Below are positions 1 to 7,889 of a DNA stretch of 32,801 nucleotides, one piece after another (within the stretch, counting starts at the first letter, position 1; each line of letters opens with the position of its first letter). Source of the stretch: DATLNF01 sp035536235 (GTDB taxonomy: Bacteria > Actinomycetota > Actinomycetes > BP-191); contig DATLOQ010000063.1 in the NCBI GenBank assembly GCA_035536235.1, positions 1 through 32,801 of the forward strand, read 5' to 3'. Under the pieces are notes generated by a model. The model worked only from the letters and a program-made list of their open reading frames with translations. It ran no database searches and was not told the origin of the DNA. Both the position numbers and the translations under genes were made by a program.

Positions 1-458
1 CCGGTGCATGCGTACGCCGCGAGCGCGACGCTCAGCCCCAGCGTCCCCCACGTGCTCGCCGGCACGGCGACGCCCAGCACGCGGCCGCCGACGAGGAGCC
101 CGAAGACCGCCACGACGAAGCCGTTGGCGATGACCGGCATCGCGCGCCCGAGGAACAGCGGAAGGCGGCGGGCCGGCGTCACGAGCAGTAGCCCGAGCGT
201 CTGGTGTTTGCGCTCATCGCCGATCGTGTTGCCCATCGCGAAGATGCACGGCGACGAGCAGTACATGACCGCGTTGCCTACCAGGTAGAACTGGTCGGAC
301 TGCGCCTCGGCGGCGCGCCCCAGGTAGGCGAACAGCAGGATCTGCGTGATCGGCGCGACAAGGAACGTCGGGATGAAGATCCACGGCGTGATCCAGTTGA
401 ACAGCGCGCGGTAGCTGGTGATCCCGCCGTACCAGAACACCCGCCATGCGACGCGCAT
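1..458 (-). CDS. ABC-2 type exporter permease (C-terminus cut by window edge)
   Basis: This is the last gene of a three-gene exporter operon; about 152 N-terminal residues are visible and the rest lies left of the window. The protein starts MRVAWRVFWYGG and continues with a hydrophobic stretch around residues 20-45 (WITPWIFIPTFLVAPITQI), a second around 65-80, and a third near 115-150. This is the layout of ABC-2 permeases, which form the membrane pore of drug, lipid or polysaccharide exporters. The segment GDERKHQTLGLLLVTPARR, just before a membrane span, is a recognisable ABC-2 permease feature and also occurs in the neighbouring permease as QERRLGTLELLVAAP. Its ATG shares one base with the upstream stop (TGATG), so translation is coupled. 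The substrate cannot be read from the sequence. Confidence 0.85.
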   Translation of the reverse strand, partial: MRVAWRVFWYGGITSYRALFNWITPWIFIPTFLVAPITQILLFAYLGRAAEAQSDQFYLVGNAVMYCSSPCIFAMGNTIGDERKHQTLGLLLVTPARRLPLFLGRAMPVIANGFVVAVFGLLVGGRVLGVAVPASTWGTLGLSVALAAYACT

Positions 459-1228
459 CAGCTGAGCGCCAGCGACGCGTGCTGCCGCGCGGACCGCAGC
501 ACCACCCGGGCGAGGATCGCGCCTACTGCCGCGTAGGCGACACCGAGCGCCAGACAACGCGCGAGGTCGGGCCACGGGGAGCCGCCTGTCGACGCGGCAC
601 GGATTGCCTCGACTCCCCACGTCGGCGCCAGTGCCCACGAGATGGGGTGCACCCAGCCCGGCAGCGCGGACAACGGGACGAGGAAGCCGCAGATCAGCCA
701 GATCGGGTACTCGGTCGCGTTGCCGAGCGCCCACGCGTTGCGGTAGCGCACCGACGCCATGGAGAGCAGGAAGCCGAGCATGCCCACGGACGCGACGGTG
801 ATCGGCACGGCGACCGCCATGACCGCCGGCGAGGCAATCGGCACGTCGATGCCGAAGAGCACACGGCCCCAGATCAGCGTCGCGGCCATGCTGTACGCGC
901 CGATGGTCGCCATCGCCAGGGTCAGCGGGATCATCACCAGGGCGAACGGTGCCGGCGCGGCCACCAACAGCTCGAGGGTGCCCAGTCGACGCTCTTGCTG
1001 CATCGACGATGCCGAAGTCGTAGAGGTCGACGACCAGACGCCCATGACGCTGGCGCCGACCGCGGTCGCGACCAGGGCGTCCGAGTCGCCGGACTGGCGG
1101 ACCACGAGAAACGCGGTCGTCGCGAAGAACAGCGGCCAGATGATCGACAGCGCGCCGTCGAAAGCCGACCGCGACCGGAGCCGGACCTGCATCACGTAGC
1201 CGACCCAGACAAGGCGGAGGAGGCTCAC
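458..1228 (-). CDS. ABC-2 type exporter permease
   Basis: A 256-residue integral membrane protein with about six hydrophobic segments. It carries the ABC-2 permease signature QQERRLGTLELLVAAP around residues 77-92, between the first membrane spans, and the late motif NATEYPIWLICGFLVPLSALP typical of the family. It is the membrane partner of the ATPase encoded upstream and probably pairs with the next permease downstream. The start is GTG at 1228, which overlaps the stop of the ATPase gene by four bases (GTGA). Its own stop overlaps the ATG of the next permease by one base. These overlaps show a tightly coupled operon with the products needed in equal amounts. Substrate unknown; drug or lipid export is inference from the family. 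Confidence 0.88.
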   Translation of the reverse strand: MSLLRLVWVGYVMQVRLRSRSAFDGALSIIWPLFFATTAFLVVRQSGDSDALVATAVGASVMGVWSSTSTTSASSMQQERRLGTLELLVAAPAPFALVMIPLTLAMATIGAYSMAATLIWGRVLFGIDVPIASPAVMAVAVPITVASVGMLGFLLSMASVRYRNAWALGNATEYPIWLICGFLVPLSALPGWVHPISWALAPTWGVEAIRAASTGGSPWPDLARCLALGVAYAAVGAILARVVLRSARQHASLALS

Positions 1229-2190
1229 ACCGACCCCACCAGCTCGATGTAGGCGTCCTCCAGCGTCGGCTCGCGGTTGGCAACCCGACCCAGTGGCAGC
1301 CCGTCGAGGCAGCGCAGCACCTCCGGCGTGACGTCGGCTGCGTCCGTGCGCACCGCTAGCACCTGCGCCGCGCCGCGGACCTCGACGGTGACGGTCTGGA
1401 CGCCAGGTACGGCGCGGACCGCCGACAGCCGATCGTCTGCGGCGCCGAACACATCGATCTCGACGACCCGTCCGCCCACTGCGAGCCGTTTGAGCTCCGT
1501 CGGCGTCCCGGACGCGACGATCCGACCTCCGGCGATCACGGCGATGCGGTCGCAGAGCTGGTCGGCCTCGAACATGTAGTGCGTCGTGAGGACGACCGTG
1601 GTGCCGCCCGCGACCAGCTCGGCAACCGTCGCGCGCAGCTCACGCGCTCCGACGGGATCGATGCCTATCGTCGGCTCGTCAAGGAAGAGCACGTCGGGCC
1701 GGTGCAGCATGCCGCGCGCGATGTGCAGCCGCTGCCGCATGCCACGGGAGAACCCCTCGACCCGTTCCCGCTCGCGGCCGGTCAGGCCGACCTTCTCCAC
1801 GAGCTCGCCGATGCGCGCCCGCTGCTCCCGGGGCGGAACGCCGTACAGCTCGGCGAAGTAGCGAAGGTTGTCCCACGCGGAGAGCCGGTCGTACAGACCG
1901 CGGTCGCCGCCGAAGACGTAGCCGACCCGCCGCCGTACCGCGCGTGGGTCGGTGACTACGTCGTGGCCCAATACGCGGGCGCTACCGCCGCTCGGGAGCA
2001 GCAGTGTGATGAGCATCTTGATCGTGGTCGTCTTACCGGCGCCGTTCGGCCCCAGCAGGCCGAACAGCTCGCCGGCCTCGACGTCGAAGGTGATGCCCTG
2101 TACCGCGTCGACCAGCTTGCGCGAGCGACGCAGAACCCCGGTGTGCGCGACGTAGGTTCGCCGAAGGTCGCGCACTTCAATGGCCGCCAC
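1225..2190 (-). CDS. ABC exporter ATP-binding protein, DrrA/NatA type
   Basis: The nucleotide-binding subunit of the exporter. It has Walker A GPNGAGKTT (about residues 47-55), a signature loop FSRGMRQR in place of the usual LSGGQ, Walker B VLFLDEPTIGID, and the switch His in LTTHYMFEAD. The C-terminal extension beyond the ATPase core (IVEIDVFGAADD onward) is usual for DrrA-like exporters. I chose the GTG at 2190, which gives 321 residues beginning VAAIEVRDLRRTY. An in-frame start at 2271 would add 27 residues but overlap the upstream AlkB-like gene by 44 bases. No strong ribosome binding site precedes 2190. It heads the three-gene operon and lies 37 bases behind the AlkB-like gene on the same strand, so co-transcription is possible. 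Confidence 0.9.
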   Translation of the reverse strand: MAAIEVRDLRRTYVAHTGVLRRSRKLVDAVQGITFDVEAGELFGLLGPNGAGKTTTIKMLITLLLPSGGSARVLGHDVVTDPRAVRRRVGYVFGGDRGLYDRLSAWDNLRYFAELYGVPPREQRARIGELVEKVGLTGRERERVEGFSRGMRQRLHIARGMLHRPDVLFLDEPTIGIDPVGARELRATVAELVAGGTTVVLTTHYMFEADQLCDRIAVIAGGRIVASGTPTELKRLAVGGRVVEIDVFGAADDRLSAVRAVPGVQTVTVEVRGAAQVLAVRTDAADVTPEVLRCLDGLPLGRVANREPTLEDAYIELVGSV

Positions 2191-2227
2191 GACCGAATCG
2201 TGCCACGGGTCAGGTGCAGGGCGGTCG

Positions 2228-2890
2228 TCAGTCCGCGTCGAGAGTCCTTGGCGCTTCGGGCAGCAGCTCACCCTGCGAGTGCCTGATGGTCACGCTCATA
2301 CGCGGGCCGACGGCCTGCGTCGACTTGGGCACGGTGTGCTCCCAGTTGTGCTGGCATGCGCCGCCCATGACGATCAGGTCGCCGTGGCCCGGGGTGAAGA
2401 CGTGACGTGCGGGACCGCCGCCGCGCGGCCGGAGCAGGAACCGGCGACGAGCGCCAAGTGAGACGGTTGCGACGAGCGGGTTGAGGTGGACCTTCGCGTT
2501 GCGGTCGCCATGCCAGGCGACACTGTCCTGTCCGTCCCGGTACAGGTTCACCCATATCCGGTCGAAGACGACGCCGTACCTCGCCGAGAGCGGCGTCGTC
2601 ATGGCCGGCAGGATCGCCGGCAGCTCGCCATCGGTGGGGTCGGTCGACCATCCGGCGGTTAGCCTTGGGTCGGGGACGCGGCGGTCATACATCATCCGGT
2701 CGCGCTGAACGAACTTCCCGGTGGACAGTAGATCTCCGAATACGACGTCGGAGCCGCTCAGCCAGCCGGGGACGTGGTCGACCCAGGACGTCTCGTCGAG
2801 GGCCACCCGCTGCAGCCCGGTGAAGCTCGGGTCGACGCTCGGCGGGCCGCCGTCGAGCAGCGACGCCTGGAAAGCGAGGTCAGGTGTCAC
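2228..2890 (-). CDS. AlkB-like 2-oxoglutarate/Fe(II) dioxygenase
   Basis: A 220-residue protein of the AlkB family, which removes alkyl groups from nucleic-acid bases by oxidative dealkylation using 2-oxoglutarate, O2 and Fe(II). The iron ligands are visible: HxD in SVAWHGDR (H127, D129) and the distal His in WEHTVPK (H185). The 2-oxoglutarate-binding arginines sit in RMSVTIRH (R197, R203). The lead-in NLYRDGQDSVAWHGD is typical of bacterial AlkB homologues of the ALKBH2/3-like group. Translation starts at GTG 2890; no better start is visible. It precedes the exporter ATPase gene on the same strand, but nothing in the sequence links their functions. DNA alkylation repair is the likely role, in the cytoplasm. 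Confidence 0.9.
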   Translation of the reverse strand: MTPDLAFQASLLDGGPPSVDPSFTGLQRVALDETSWVDHVPGWLSGSDVVFGDLLSTGKFVQRDRMMYDRRVPDPRLTAGWSTDPTDGELPAILPAMTTPLSARYGVVFDRIWVNLYRDGQDSVAWHGDRNAKVHLNPLVATVSLGARRRFLLRPRGGGPARHVFTPGHGDLIVMGGACQHNWEHTVPKSTQAVGPRMSVTIRHSQGELLPEAPRTLDAD

Positions 2891-2927
2891 TGATCCAGCG
2901 TATGTCTCCGGGCCGACAGCCGCGGGG

Positions 2928-4952
2928 CTACCGGACCGCCCCGCGGTCTCGCCGTAACGCGGCGGAGCAGGAGGCGACTACGAAGGCCGTCAATGCAAGC
3001 CAGCCCGGAAGTCCAGTCGCGGGAAGGGGGTTCGGCGGTGTCGGGCGTGCCCGGGGCCGGGCGGCCGGTGTGGGCTGCCGGATCGACTCGCCGCACACTG
3101 CGGCCGAGGCGATACCGCCGCCGTCGGAGCGCTGCCGGGTCACGCGTTGCGGCTGCAGCGGCACGTCGTCATCGTCCTCCTGGACGTTGAGCAGATCCGG
3201 CGCCTCTGGCACACCCTGGAACCGCAGCATCGACGGGCGCTCGCAGTCGGACAGCACGGTCACCGTCGTCATCCGCCCAGAAGGCTGCGATGACGACAGC
3301 CCGTTGGGTGCGAGCGATCCGGACAGAGTCAGCTGGAGACGGCCACCTTTCGGTACGACGAACGACGTCGGGTCGAAGCGCAGCTGCACGGAGATGGGCG
3401 TGCCGACGGGAGCCGGCTTCGCAGCCGATTGGGCGAAGCGACCTTCGACGAGCGGGTCGAGGTGCTGCATCGACCGGAAGCCCATCACGGTGCCGTAGGG
3501 CACCTTCGCACCGGTCTGGTCGAATGCGTCGAGCCTGGCGGCGATGTGGGCGTCGGGTTGATTCAGCTCCACCCACGCGTCGAGCATCGGCTGGCCCGTG
3601 ACGTGCAGCGGACCGCCAAGCGCTCCAGTGGTCCAGATCGCCTGACCCCCGGCTGCACCGAGCCGGGTGCGGTTCCCGGGATCCTCGGTCGAGGCCCCCT
3701 CGATGAAGGACATCGAGCCCTCCGGCGACGTCGTACCGAGCACTCCGTCCCCGGACAGGGCCAGCGTCCGGCGCGGCCCAGTGGTCGTCGGCCAGCTCTG
3801 CTCCGCGCGCCACTGCCCCGTGTTGTCCTGCACCTGGACGGTGGGCCACCTCTCGACACCTGCGGTCGTGTCGCCGCGCACCCAGCGGTCAAACCACGCC
3901 AGCTTCATCGCGTCCCAGTCCCCACGGTTCCAGGGCGTCTGGGAACGGGTGTTGTGCGGGTAGGCGTGTGCCCACGTGCCAAGCATGAGGTGGCGAGGTG
4001 TGGTCGCCGGCAGCCGGTCGACGTAGCCAGGAAGGGCGATCTCACGGTCGATCTCGTCGCGATGGCCGTGGTAGATCAGCACAGCAGCAGTTGTTCGCGA
4101 TGCGCCGACCCGATGCTCGCGGTCGGCCCAGAACGGCGTGACATCACCGCTAGTGTCGGCTGAGCCCAGCAGGACCTCTGGGATACACCCGATCCGTTGA
4201 GCGGGCGCCGCTGGCGTGCCCTGGCTCGGCACGGAGTTGGCGCCATTGTAGAACGCCGAGTGCGCCAGGGCCTGGCCGGTGAACGGGACTCCGTCGAAGA
4301 AGTTGTAGTCGTACTGGCTGGTGGCGACCCCGCCGGCGATGATCGCCTTGAGGTACTTCACCTTCTCCCGCTCGCCGCGGCCGGCGACGGCCACCTGAGT
4401 GATGCCGGGATAGGACAGCCCGGTCGTCCCGATCCTCCCGTTGGAGAACGGCGCCTCCTTGCCGAGCCACTCGATCGCGCGTGCCGCGTCGTCCACCTCG
4501 TTGGTCGAGAACTGCTCCTGGCACCCGCCGGAGAGTCCGGTGCCGCGCACGTGGAACGTGGCGTAGGCGTACCCCTGCCCGACGACCATCTCCATGGTGT
4601 CGGCCTCGCCCGGGACGCCCTGCGCCAGGTACGGCGACAGCGTGGCGATCACCGGAAGGCGAGCCGGCGGCACCGGTCCGCTGCCGAGCTGAGTTGGCAG
4701 CCACCACTCGAGATAAAGCCTGGTCCCGTCCGCCGCAGCGATCGTGATGTTCTGCTCGGTCGCGCTGGGCGGGGCGATGTCGTACTTCGGGTCAGGCACC
4801 GGCCGCGGCGCGAATACCCGACCCTCGGATGGGGCAACCTCGGCGTCGGCAGTGCGCTGCAGCGGCACGGCAGAGGCGACGGCAGCGATCGCGAGCCCGA
4901 CGGCGAGGAGGGCGGCGTTTTGGGTGCGCATGGGCGATTTTTTCGCTTTCAA
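2928..4952 (-). CDS. Secreted CocE/NonD-type (S15) hydrolase with LPATG sorting signal
   Basis: An alpha/beta-hydrolase of the X-Pro dipeptidyl-peptidase (S15)/CocE group, acting outside the cell. From a TTG start at 4952 it has 674 residues: a signal peptide (residues about 8-28, LLAVGLAIAAVASA), the hydrolase domain with nucleophile motif GLSYPG (Ser about 180), later GHRDE and GTWAHAYPH segments that could supply Asp and His of the triad, then a C-terminal jelly-roll like PepX_C. It ends with a cell-wall sorting signal: LPATG (643-647), a hydrophobic span and an Arg-rich tail. The TTG is preceded at good distance by AGAAGGA; an ATG at 4931 is the alternative and also leaves a signal peptide. 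The family includes peptidases and esterases, so the substrate is uncertain. It is divergent from the nitronate monooxygenase gene. Confidence 0.88.
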   Translation of the reverse strand: MKAKKSPMRTQNAALLAVGLAIAAVASAVPLQRTADAEVAPSEGRVFAPRPVPDPKYDIAPPSATEQNITIAAADGTRLYLEWWLPTQLGSGPVPPARLPVIATLSPYLAQGVPGEADTMEMVVGQGYAYATFHVRGTGLSGGCQEQFSTNEVDDAARAIEWLGKEAPFSNGRIGTTGLSYPGITQVAVAGRGEREKVKYLKAIIAGGVATSQYDYNFFDGVPFTGQALAHSAFYNGANSVPSQGTPAAPAQRIGCIPEVLLGSADTSGDVTPFWADREHRVGASRTTAAVLIYHGHRDEIDREIALPGYVDRLPATTPRHLMLGTWAHAYPHNTRSQTPWNRGDWDAMKLAWFDRWVRGDTTAGVERWPTVQVQDNTGQWRAEQSWPTTTGPRRTLALSGDGVLGTTSPEGSMSFIEGASTEDPGNRTRLGAAGGQAIWTTGALGGPLHVTGQPMLDAWVELNQPDAHIAARLDAFDQTGAKVPYGTVMGFRSMQHLDPLVEGRFAQSAAKPAPVGTPISVQLRFDPTSFVVPKGGRLQLTLSGSLAPNGLSSSQPSGRMTTVTVLSDCERPSMLRFQGVPEAPDLLNVQEDDDDVPLQPQRVTRQRSDGGGIASAAVCGESIRQPTPAARPRARPTPPNPLPATGLPGWLALTAFVVASCSAALRRDRGAVR

Positions 4953-5013
4953 GGTCAGTTTTCCTTCTGTCGCCGCGGAGCTGGCCGGCGAGCGCGGACG
5001 CGACTCTCCCGAT

Positions 5014-5040
5014 GCGGCCACTGCGGCCGCTGCGGCCAGC
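5014..5040. repeat. Three tandem 9-bp units
   Basis: Three consecutive units GCGGCCACT, GCGGCCGCT and GCGGCCAGC lie in the 230-bp space (4953-5182) between the divergent S15 hydrolase and nitronate monooxygenase genes. The rest of that space shows no convincing RNA gene or ORF and should hold both promoters. The repeat may simply be a slippage product in GC-rich DNA. Confidence 0.5.
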
Positions 5041-5182
5041 AGGCCCGCCGGCCAGCCGGGAGACTCTGATCCATCATCGGTGTCGGGTTCGGGGATTACC
5101 TCGGATTCGGCACCAGGGACCGCCGCGCGGGCCCCGCATCGGCGTACGGTCTCGGACGACGTCGCGCCATGGGGGGAATGGA

Positions 5183-6196
5183 GTGGGGCACCTGCGGACT
5201 CCGCTGTGCGAGCGCCTGGGTATCGAGCTGCCGATCGTGCAAGCGCCGATCGGTTCAGCCAGCTGCCCGGAGCTGGCCGCCGCTGTGGCGAACGCCGGCG
5301 GTCTCGGCATGCTCGCCATCACCTGGGTCGAGCCAAGCGGAGTCACGGAGGCATTAGGTCAAGCCCGCGCGCTAACCGACAAGGCGATCGGCGTGAACCT
5401 CTGCCTCGCCTTCCCGGTCGCGAGCCAGCTGACCGCGAGCCTTGATGCCGGCGTGAAGATCGTGTCGACGTTTTGGGGAGACCCGGCACCGGTCAGCGCG
5501 GAGATCCACGGCGCGGGTGCCCTGCACCTGCACACGGTTAGCACGCCCGATGAGGCATGCCAGGCAGTCGAAGCCGGTGTCGACGTCGTGGTGGCCCAGG
5601 GCTGGGAGGCCGGCGGGCACGTGTGGGGGGAGATGGCAACCCTGCCGCTGGTGCCGGCCGTGGTGGATGCCGTTGACCCGGTCCCGGTCGTGGCGGCAGG
5701 TGGCATCGCCGATGGCCGCGGACTTGCGGCAGTGCTCGCGCTCGGCGCCCAGGCGGCGTGGCTGGGCACTCGCTTCCTCACGGCACGTGAAGCGAGAACT
5801 CACCACGTCTACCGCCAGCGCGTCATCGACTCGGACGGGTCCGACACAGAGCACACCGGTTGTTTCGACGGTGGCTGGCCCGACGCCGTCCACCGGGTGC
5901 TGCACAACTCCACCGTGCAGCGATGGGAGGAGGGCGGCCGCGTTGCGACACCGGACCGACCGGGGGAGGGCGACGTCGTCGCCCGCGACAGCAGAGGGCG
6001 GGAGCACCTTCGCTACAGCGACCTGATGCCGCTCCCGGATCACACCGGCGAACTGGAGGCAATGGCGCTCTACGCCGGGCAGTCCGCGGGGCTTGTCCAC
6101 GACGTGGTTTCAGCGGGAGACCTCGTGGCCAGGATCGCTGCAGAGGCAACGGCAGTGCTGACTCGGCTTGGTGACCCGTCTTCGGGACGCCGTTAG
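5183..6196 (+). CDS. Nitronate monooxygenase (2-nitropropane dioxygenase family)
   Basis: A 337-residue FMN-dependent TIM-barrel enzyme that oxidises alkyl nitronates such as propionate 3-nitronate. Family features in order: PIVQAPIG near the N-terminus (17-24), AGGLGMLAI (38-46), GVNLCLAF, the motif AQGWEAGGHVWG with the catalytic-type His (H146), and the FMN phosphate-binding region VPVVAAGGIADGRG followed by LGAQAAWLGTRFL. GTG 5183 is the start because it follows GGGGGGA at the right distance and places the conserved LPIVQAPIG at the expected position. The frame is open further upstream, but that extension is Arg-rich non-coding-like sequence. It stands alone, divergent from the S15 hydrolase. 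The exact substrate is not evident; related barrels include enoyl-ACP reductase II. Confidence 0.9.
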   Translation: MGHLRTPLCERLGIELPIVQAPIGSASCPELAAAVANAGGLGMLAITWVEPSGVTEALGQARALTDKAIGVNLCLAFPVASQLTASLDAGVKIVSTFWGDPAPVSAEIHGAGALHLHTVSTPDEACQAVEAGVDVVVAQGWEAGGHVWGEMATLPLVPAVVDAVDPVPVVAAGGIADGRGLAAVLALGAQAAWLGTRFLTAREARTHHVYRQRVIDSDGSDTEHTGCFDGGWPDAVHRVLHNSTVQRWEEGGRVATPDRPGEGDVVARDSRGREHLRYSDLMPLPDHTGELEAMALYAGQSAGLVHDVVSAGDLVARIAAEATAVLTRLGDPSSGRR

Positions 6197-6305
6197 GCCT
6201 CGCTGCGCGACGATCACTCCCAGGGGGGTGAGATGCCGCCTACGACTGCTCGGCGCGCCATCGGCGCAGTGCTGGCGACGCGGCGGCAGCTGGTGAATGC
6301 GGACC

Positions 6306-6950
6306 TCAGGTCCTCACTAGCATCCGGGTCCACAGCTGGCCCAGCCAGGTGGCAAAGCGCTCGTCGGTCCAGCCGCGTCCGCTGACCAGCGCATGCCACA
6401 GCGTGCCGTCCGTTGTCGCCCAGAGCACGTCACGACACTCCTCCTCGGAGACGGCGAGCTGACCGGTCGCCGCGGCGGCGGCGGCCATGACCCGCATCCC
6501 CTCGTAGCGTTGCCGGTCCATCTCGGCCACCATCTCGGCGGCCGCGGGCTCGGCCGCCGCGGCGGCCTGCACCATCAGTCGGAACGGACCGATCCGCGTC
6601 GCCGTGTGGGCCGACACCCGGGCGTGCAGCACGAAGCGCCGGGCCAGGTCCGGCTCGGCGCGCACGGCCTGCGCCTCCGGCCGGTCGTGGAAGAGCACGT
6701 CCTGGTCGTCGCCGCCGACGGTGATGTCCCAGACCCGGTGCAGCAGCGCGGCCTTGGTGCCGAACGCCGCGTAGACCGTCTCGACTGACACCTCGGCCGC
6801 GCGGGCTATCTCAGCCATCGTCGTGCCGCCGTACCCGTTCTGCAGGAACTGTTCCTGGGCCGCCCGGACCACGGCGAGCTGAGTCTGACGTGCTTGCGTC
6901 TGCCGCCGCGACGAGTCGTAGCTGCGGGAGCTCTTGACGAGCTTGGCCAT
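6306..6950 (-). CDS. TetR-family transcriptional regulator
   Basis: A 214-residue repressor-type protein. The N-terminal DNA-binding domain is clear: QLAVVRAAQEQFLQNGYGGTTMAEIARAAEVSVETVYAAFGTK, with the helix-turn-helix at about residues 43-62. The C-terminal all-alpha ligand-binding and dimerisation domain is Ala-rich and gives no hint of the ligand. The start is ATG 6950, preceded by AGGA at about ten bases; the frame stays open upstream, but that part runs into the methyltransferase gene. It is divergent from the methyltransferase gene, and the 56-bp space holds a nested palindrome (6954-6992). This suggests that it represses itself and the methyltransferase. The 109 bases after its stop (6197-6305) show nothing recognisable. 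Confidence 0.92.
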   Translation of the reverse strand: MAKLVKSSRSYDSSRRQTQARQTQLAVVRAAQEQFLQNGYGGTTMAEIARAAEVSVETVYAAFGTKAALLHRVWDITVGGDDQDVLFHDRPEAQAVRAEPDLARRFVLHARVSAHTATRIGPFRLMVQAAAAAEPAAAEMVAEMDRQRYEGMRVMAAAAAATGQLAVSEEECRDVLWATTDGTLWHALVSGRGWTDERFATWLGQLWTRMLVRT

Positions 6951-6953
6951 TCG

Positions 6954-6992
6954 AGTACATCCTATCAGTATTGAATACTGTGTAAGTGTACT
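6954..6992. promoter_or_regulatory. Nested palindromic operator between divergent tetR and methyltransferase genes
   Basis: Two inverted repeats share one centre at base 6973. The inner one is a perfect 15-base dyad, CAGTATT-G-AATACTG (6966-6980). The outer one pairs AGTACA (6954-6959) with TGTACT (6987-6992). The site is AT-rich in a GC-rich genome, lies in a 56-bp divergent promoter region, and overlaps a possible -10 element for the methyltransferase gene (TACTGT, 6976-6981). This is the expected place and form for a TetR dimer, or pair of dimers, to bind. Confidence 0.75.
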
Positions 6993-7006
6993 AAATTGGA
7001 GGCACC

Positions 7007-7837
7007 ATGAACACGACCGTGGACTGGAACGACGTGGCGTCCGCCTGGGGCGCACGCCGGCAGCAGATCGTGCGGGACAAGGCACCGACCAGGGCAGCCC
7101 TGCTGGCCGCAGCGGCACTGCAGCCCGGGCAGCGAGTGCTCGAACTTGGCTGCGGCACCGGCGATGTGGCCCGGCTGCTTGCCGACCAGGTCGGCCCGGC
7201 GGGCAGCGTGCTGGCCACGGACATCGCCGAGGACATGGTGGCGATCGCCCGAGGGACGCTCGCCGACTTGCCGCAGGCGGAGGCCTGCCGCGCCGACCTC
7301 ATCGACACCGGCTTGCCGGAGGCGAGTGTGGATGTGGTGGTGTCGTGCATGAGCCTCATGTTCGCACCCGAGCCGGAGGTCGGCCTGCAGGAGGCGCGCC
7401 GCGTCCTGCGGCCGGGTGGCCGGCTGGCGGTCGCCGTGTGGGCAGCTCCTCAGCACAACCCATGGATCACCTCGGTCGGCATGTCTGCGATGCTGCACGG
7501 CCTGGTCGAGGGCGGACCACCCGTCGGGCCCGGCCAGGTCTTCTCCCTCGGCGACCCGGAAGTGCTCCAGCGACTGAGCGAGGACGCGGGCTTCACTGAC
7601 GTGGTCGTGCAGGTGGTCGACAACCCGTTCGCGGTGGCGAGTGCCGACGAGCACATCGACCGGGTCTTCGCGTTGACACCGGTCCTCGCTGACGCGCTTG
7701 ATCGCGCCGACGAGCCGACTCGTGCAGCCGTCCGACGTACGGCGACCGAGGCGGTGGAGCGCTATCGGACCGACGACGGACTGGTGCTGCCCGGACGGGC
7801 TCTGGTCCTGTCGGGCGTCCGGCCGGAAGTCTCGTAG
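7007..7837 (+). CDS. SAM-dependent methyltransferase, UbiE-like
   Basis: A 276-residue class I methyltransferase. Motif I is VLELGCGTGD (44-53); the acidic residue that binds the SAM ribose follows in VLATDIAEDMV; the post-I region reads CRADLIDTGLPEASVDVVVSC, and the later conserved segment is RRVLRPGGRLAVAVWAAP. The arrangement is that of UbiE/COQ5-type C-methyltransferases, but the substrate could be any small molecule. ATG 7007 follows a strong GGAGG at 6998-7002. It is divergent from the TetR gene and probably controlled by it, so a role in detoxification or in modifying a metabolite sensed by TetR is plausible inference. It is cytosolic, with no signal peptide. Confidence 0.88.
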   Translation: MNTTVDWNDVASAWGARRQQIVRDKAPTRAALLAAAALQPGQRVLELGCGTGDVARLLADQVGPAGSVLATDIAEDMVAIARGTLADLPQAEACRADLIDTGLPEASVDVVVSCMSLMFAPEPEVGLQEARRVLRPGGRLAVAVWAAPQHNPWITSVGMSAMLHGLVEGGPPVGPGQVFSLGDPEVLQRLSEDAGFTDVVVQVVDNPFAVASADEHIDRVFALTPVLADALDRADEPTRAAVRRTATEAVERYRTDDGLVLPGRALVLSGVRPEVS

Positions 7838-7889
7838 CGCCGCCCATAGGATCTGGGCTCGCCAGGGGTCGGGAGCGCCGAGGAGCCGC

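Noticed and set aside
1225..2271. Longer start of the exporter ATPase at 2271
   Set aside because: It would overlap the AlkB-like gene by 44 bases and add a non-conserved N-terminus; GTG 2190 is preferred, though without a strong ribosome binding site.
4829..5182. In-frame extension of the nitronate monooxygenase by 118 codons
   Set aside because: The extra part is Arg/Pro-rich without family similarity, and a GTG with a strong ribosome binding site at 5183 gives the normal family length.
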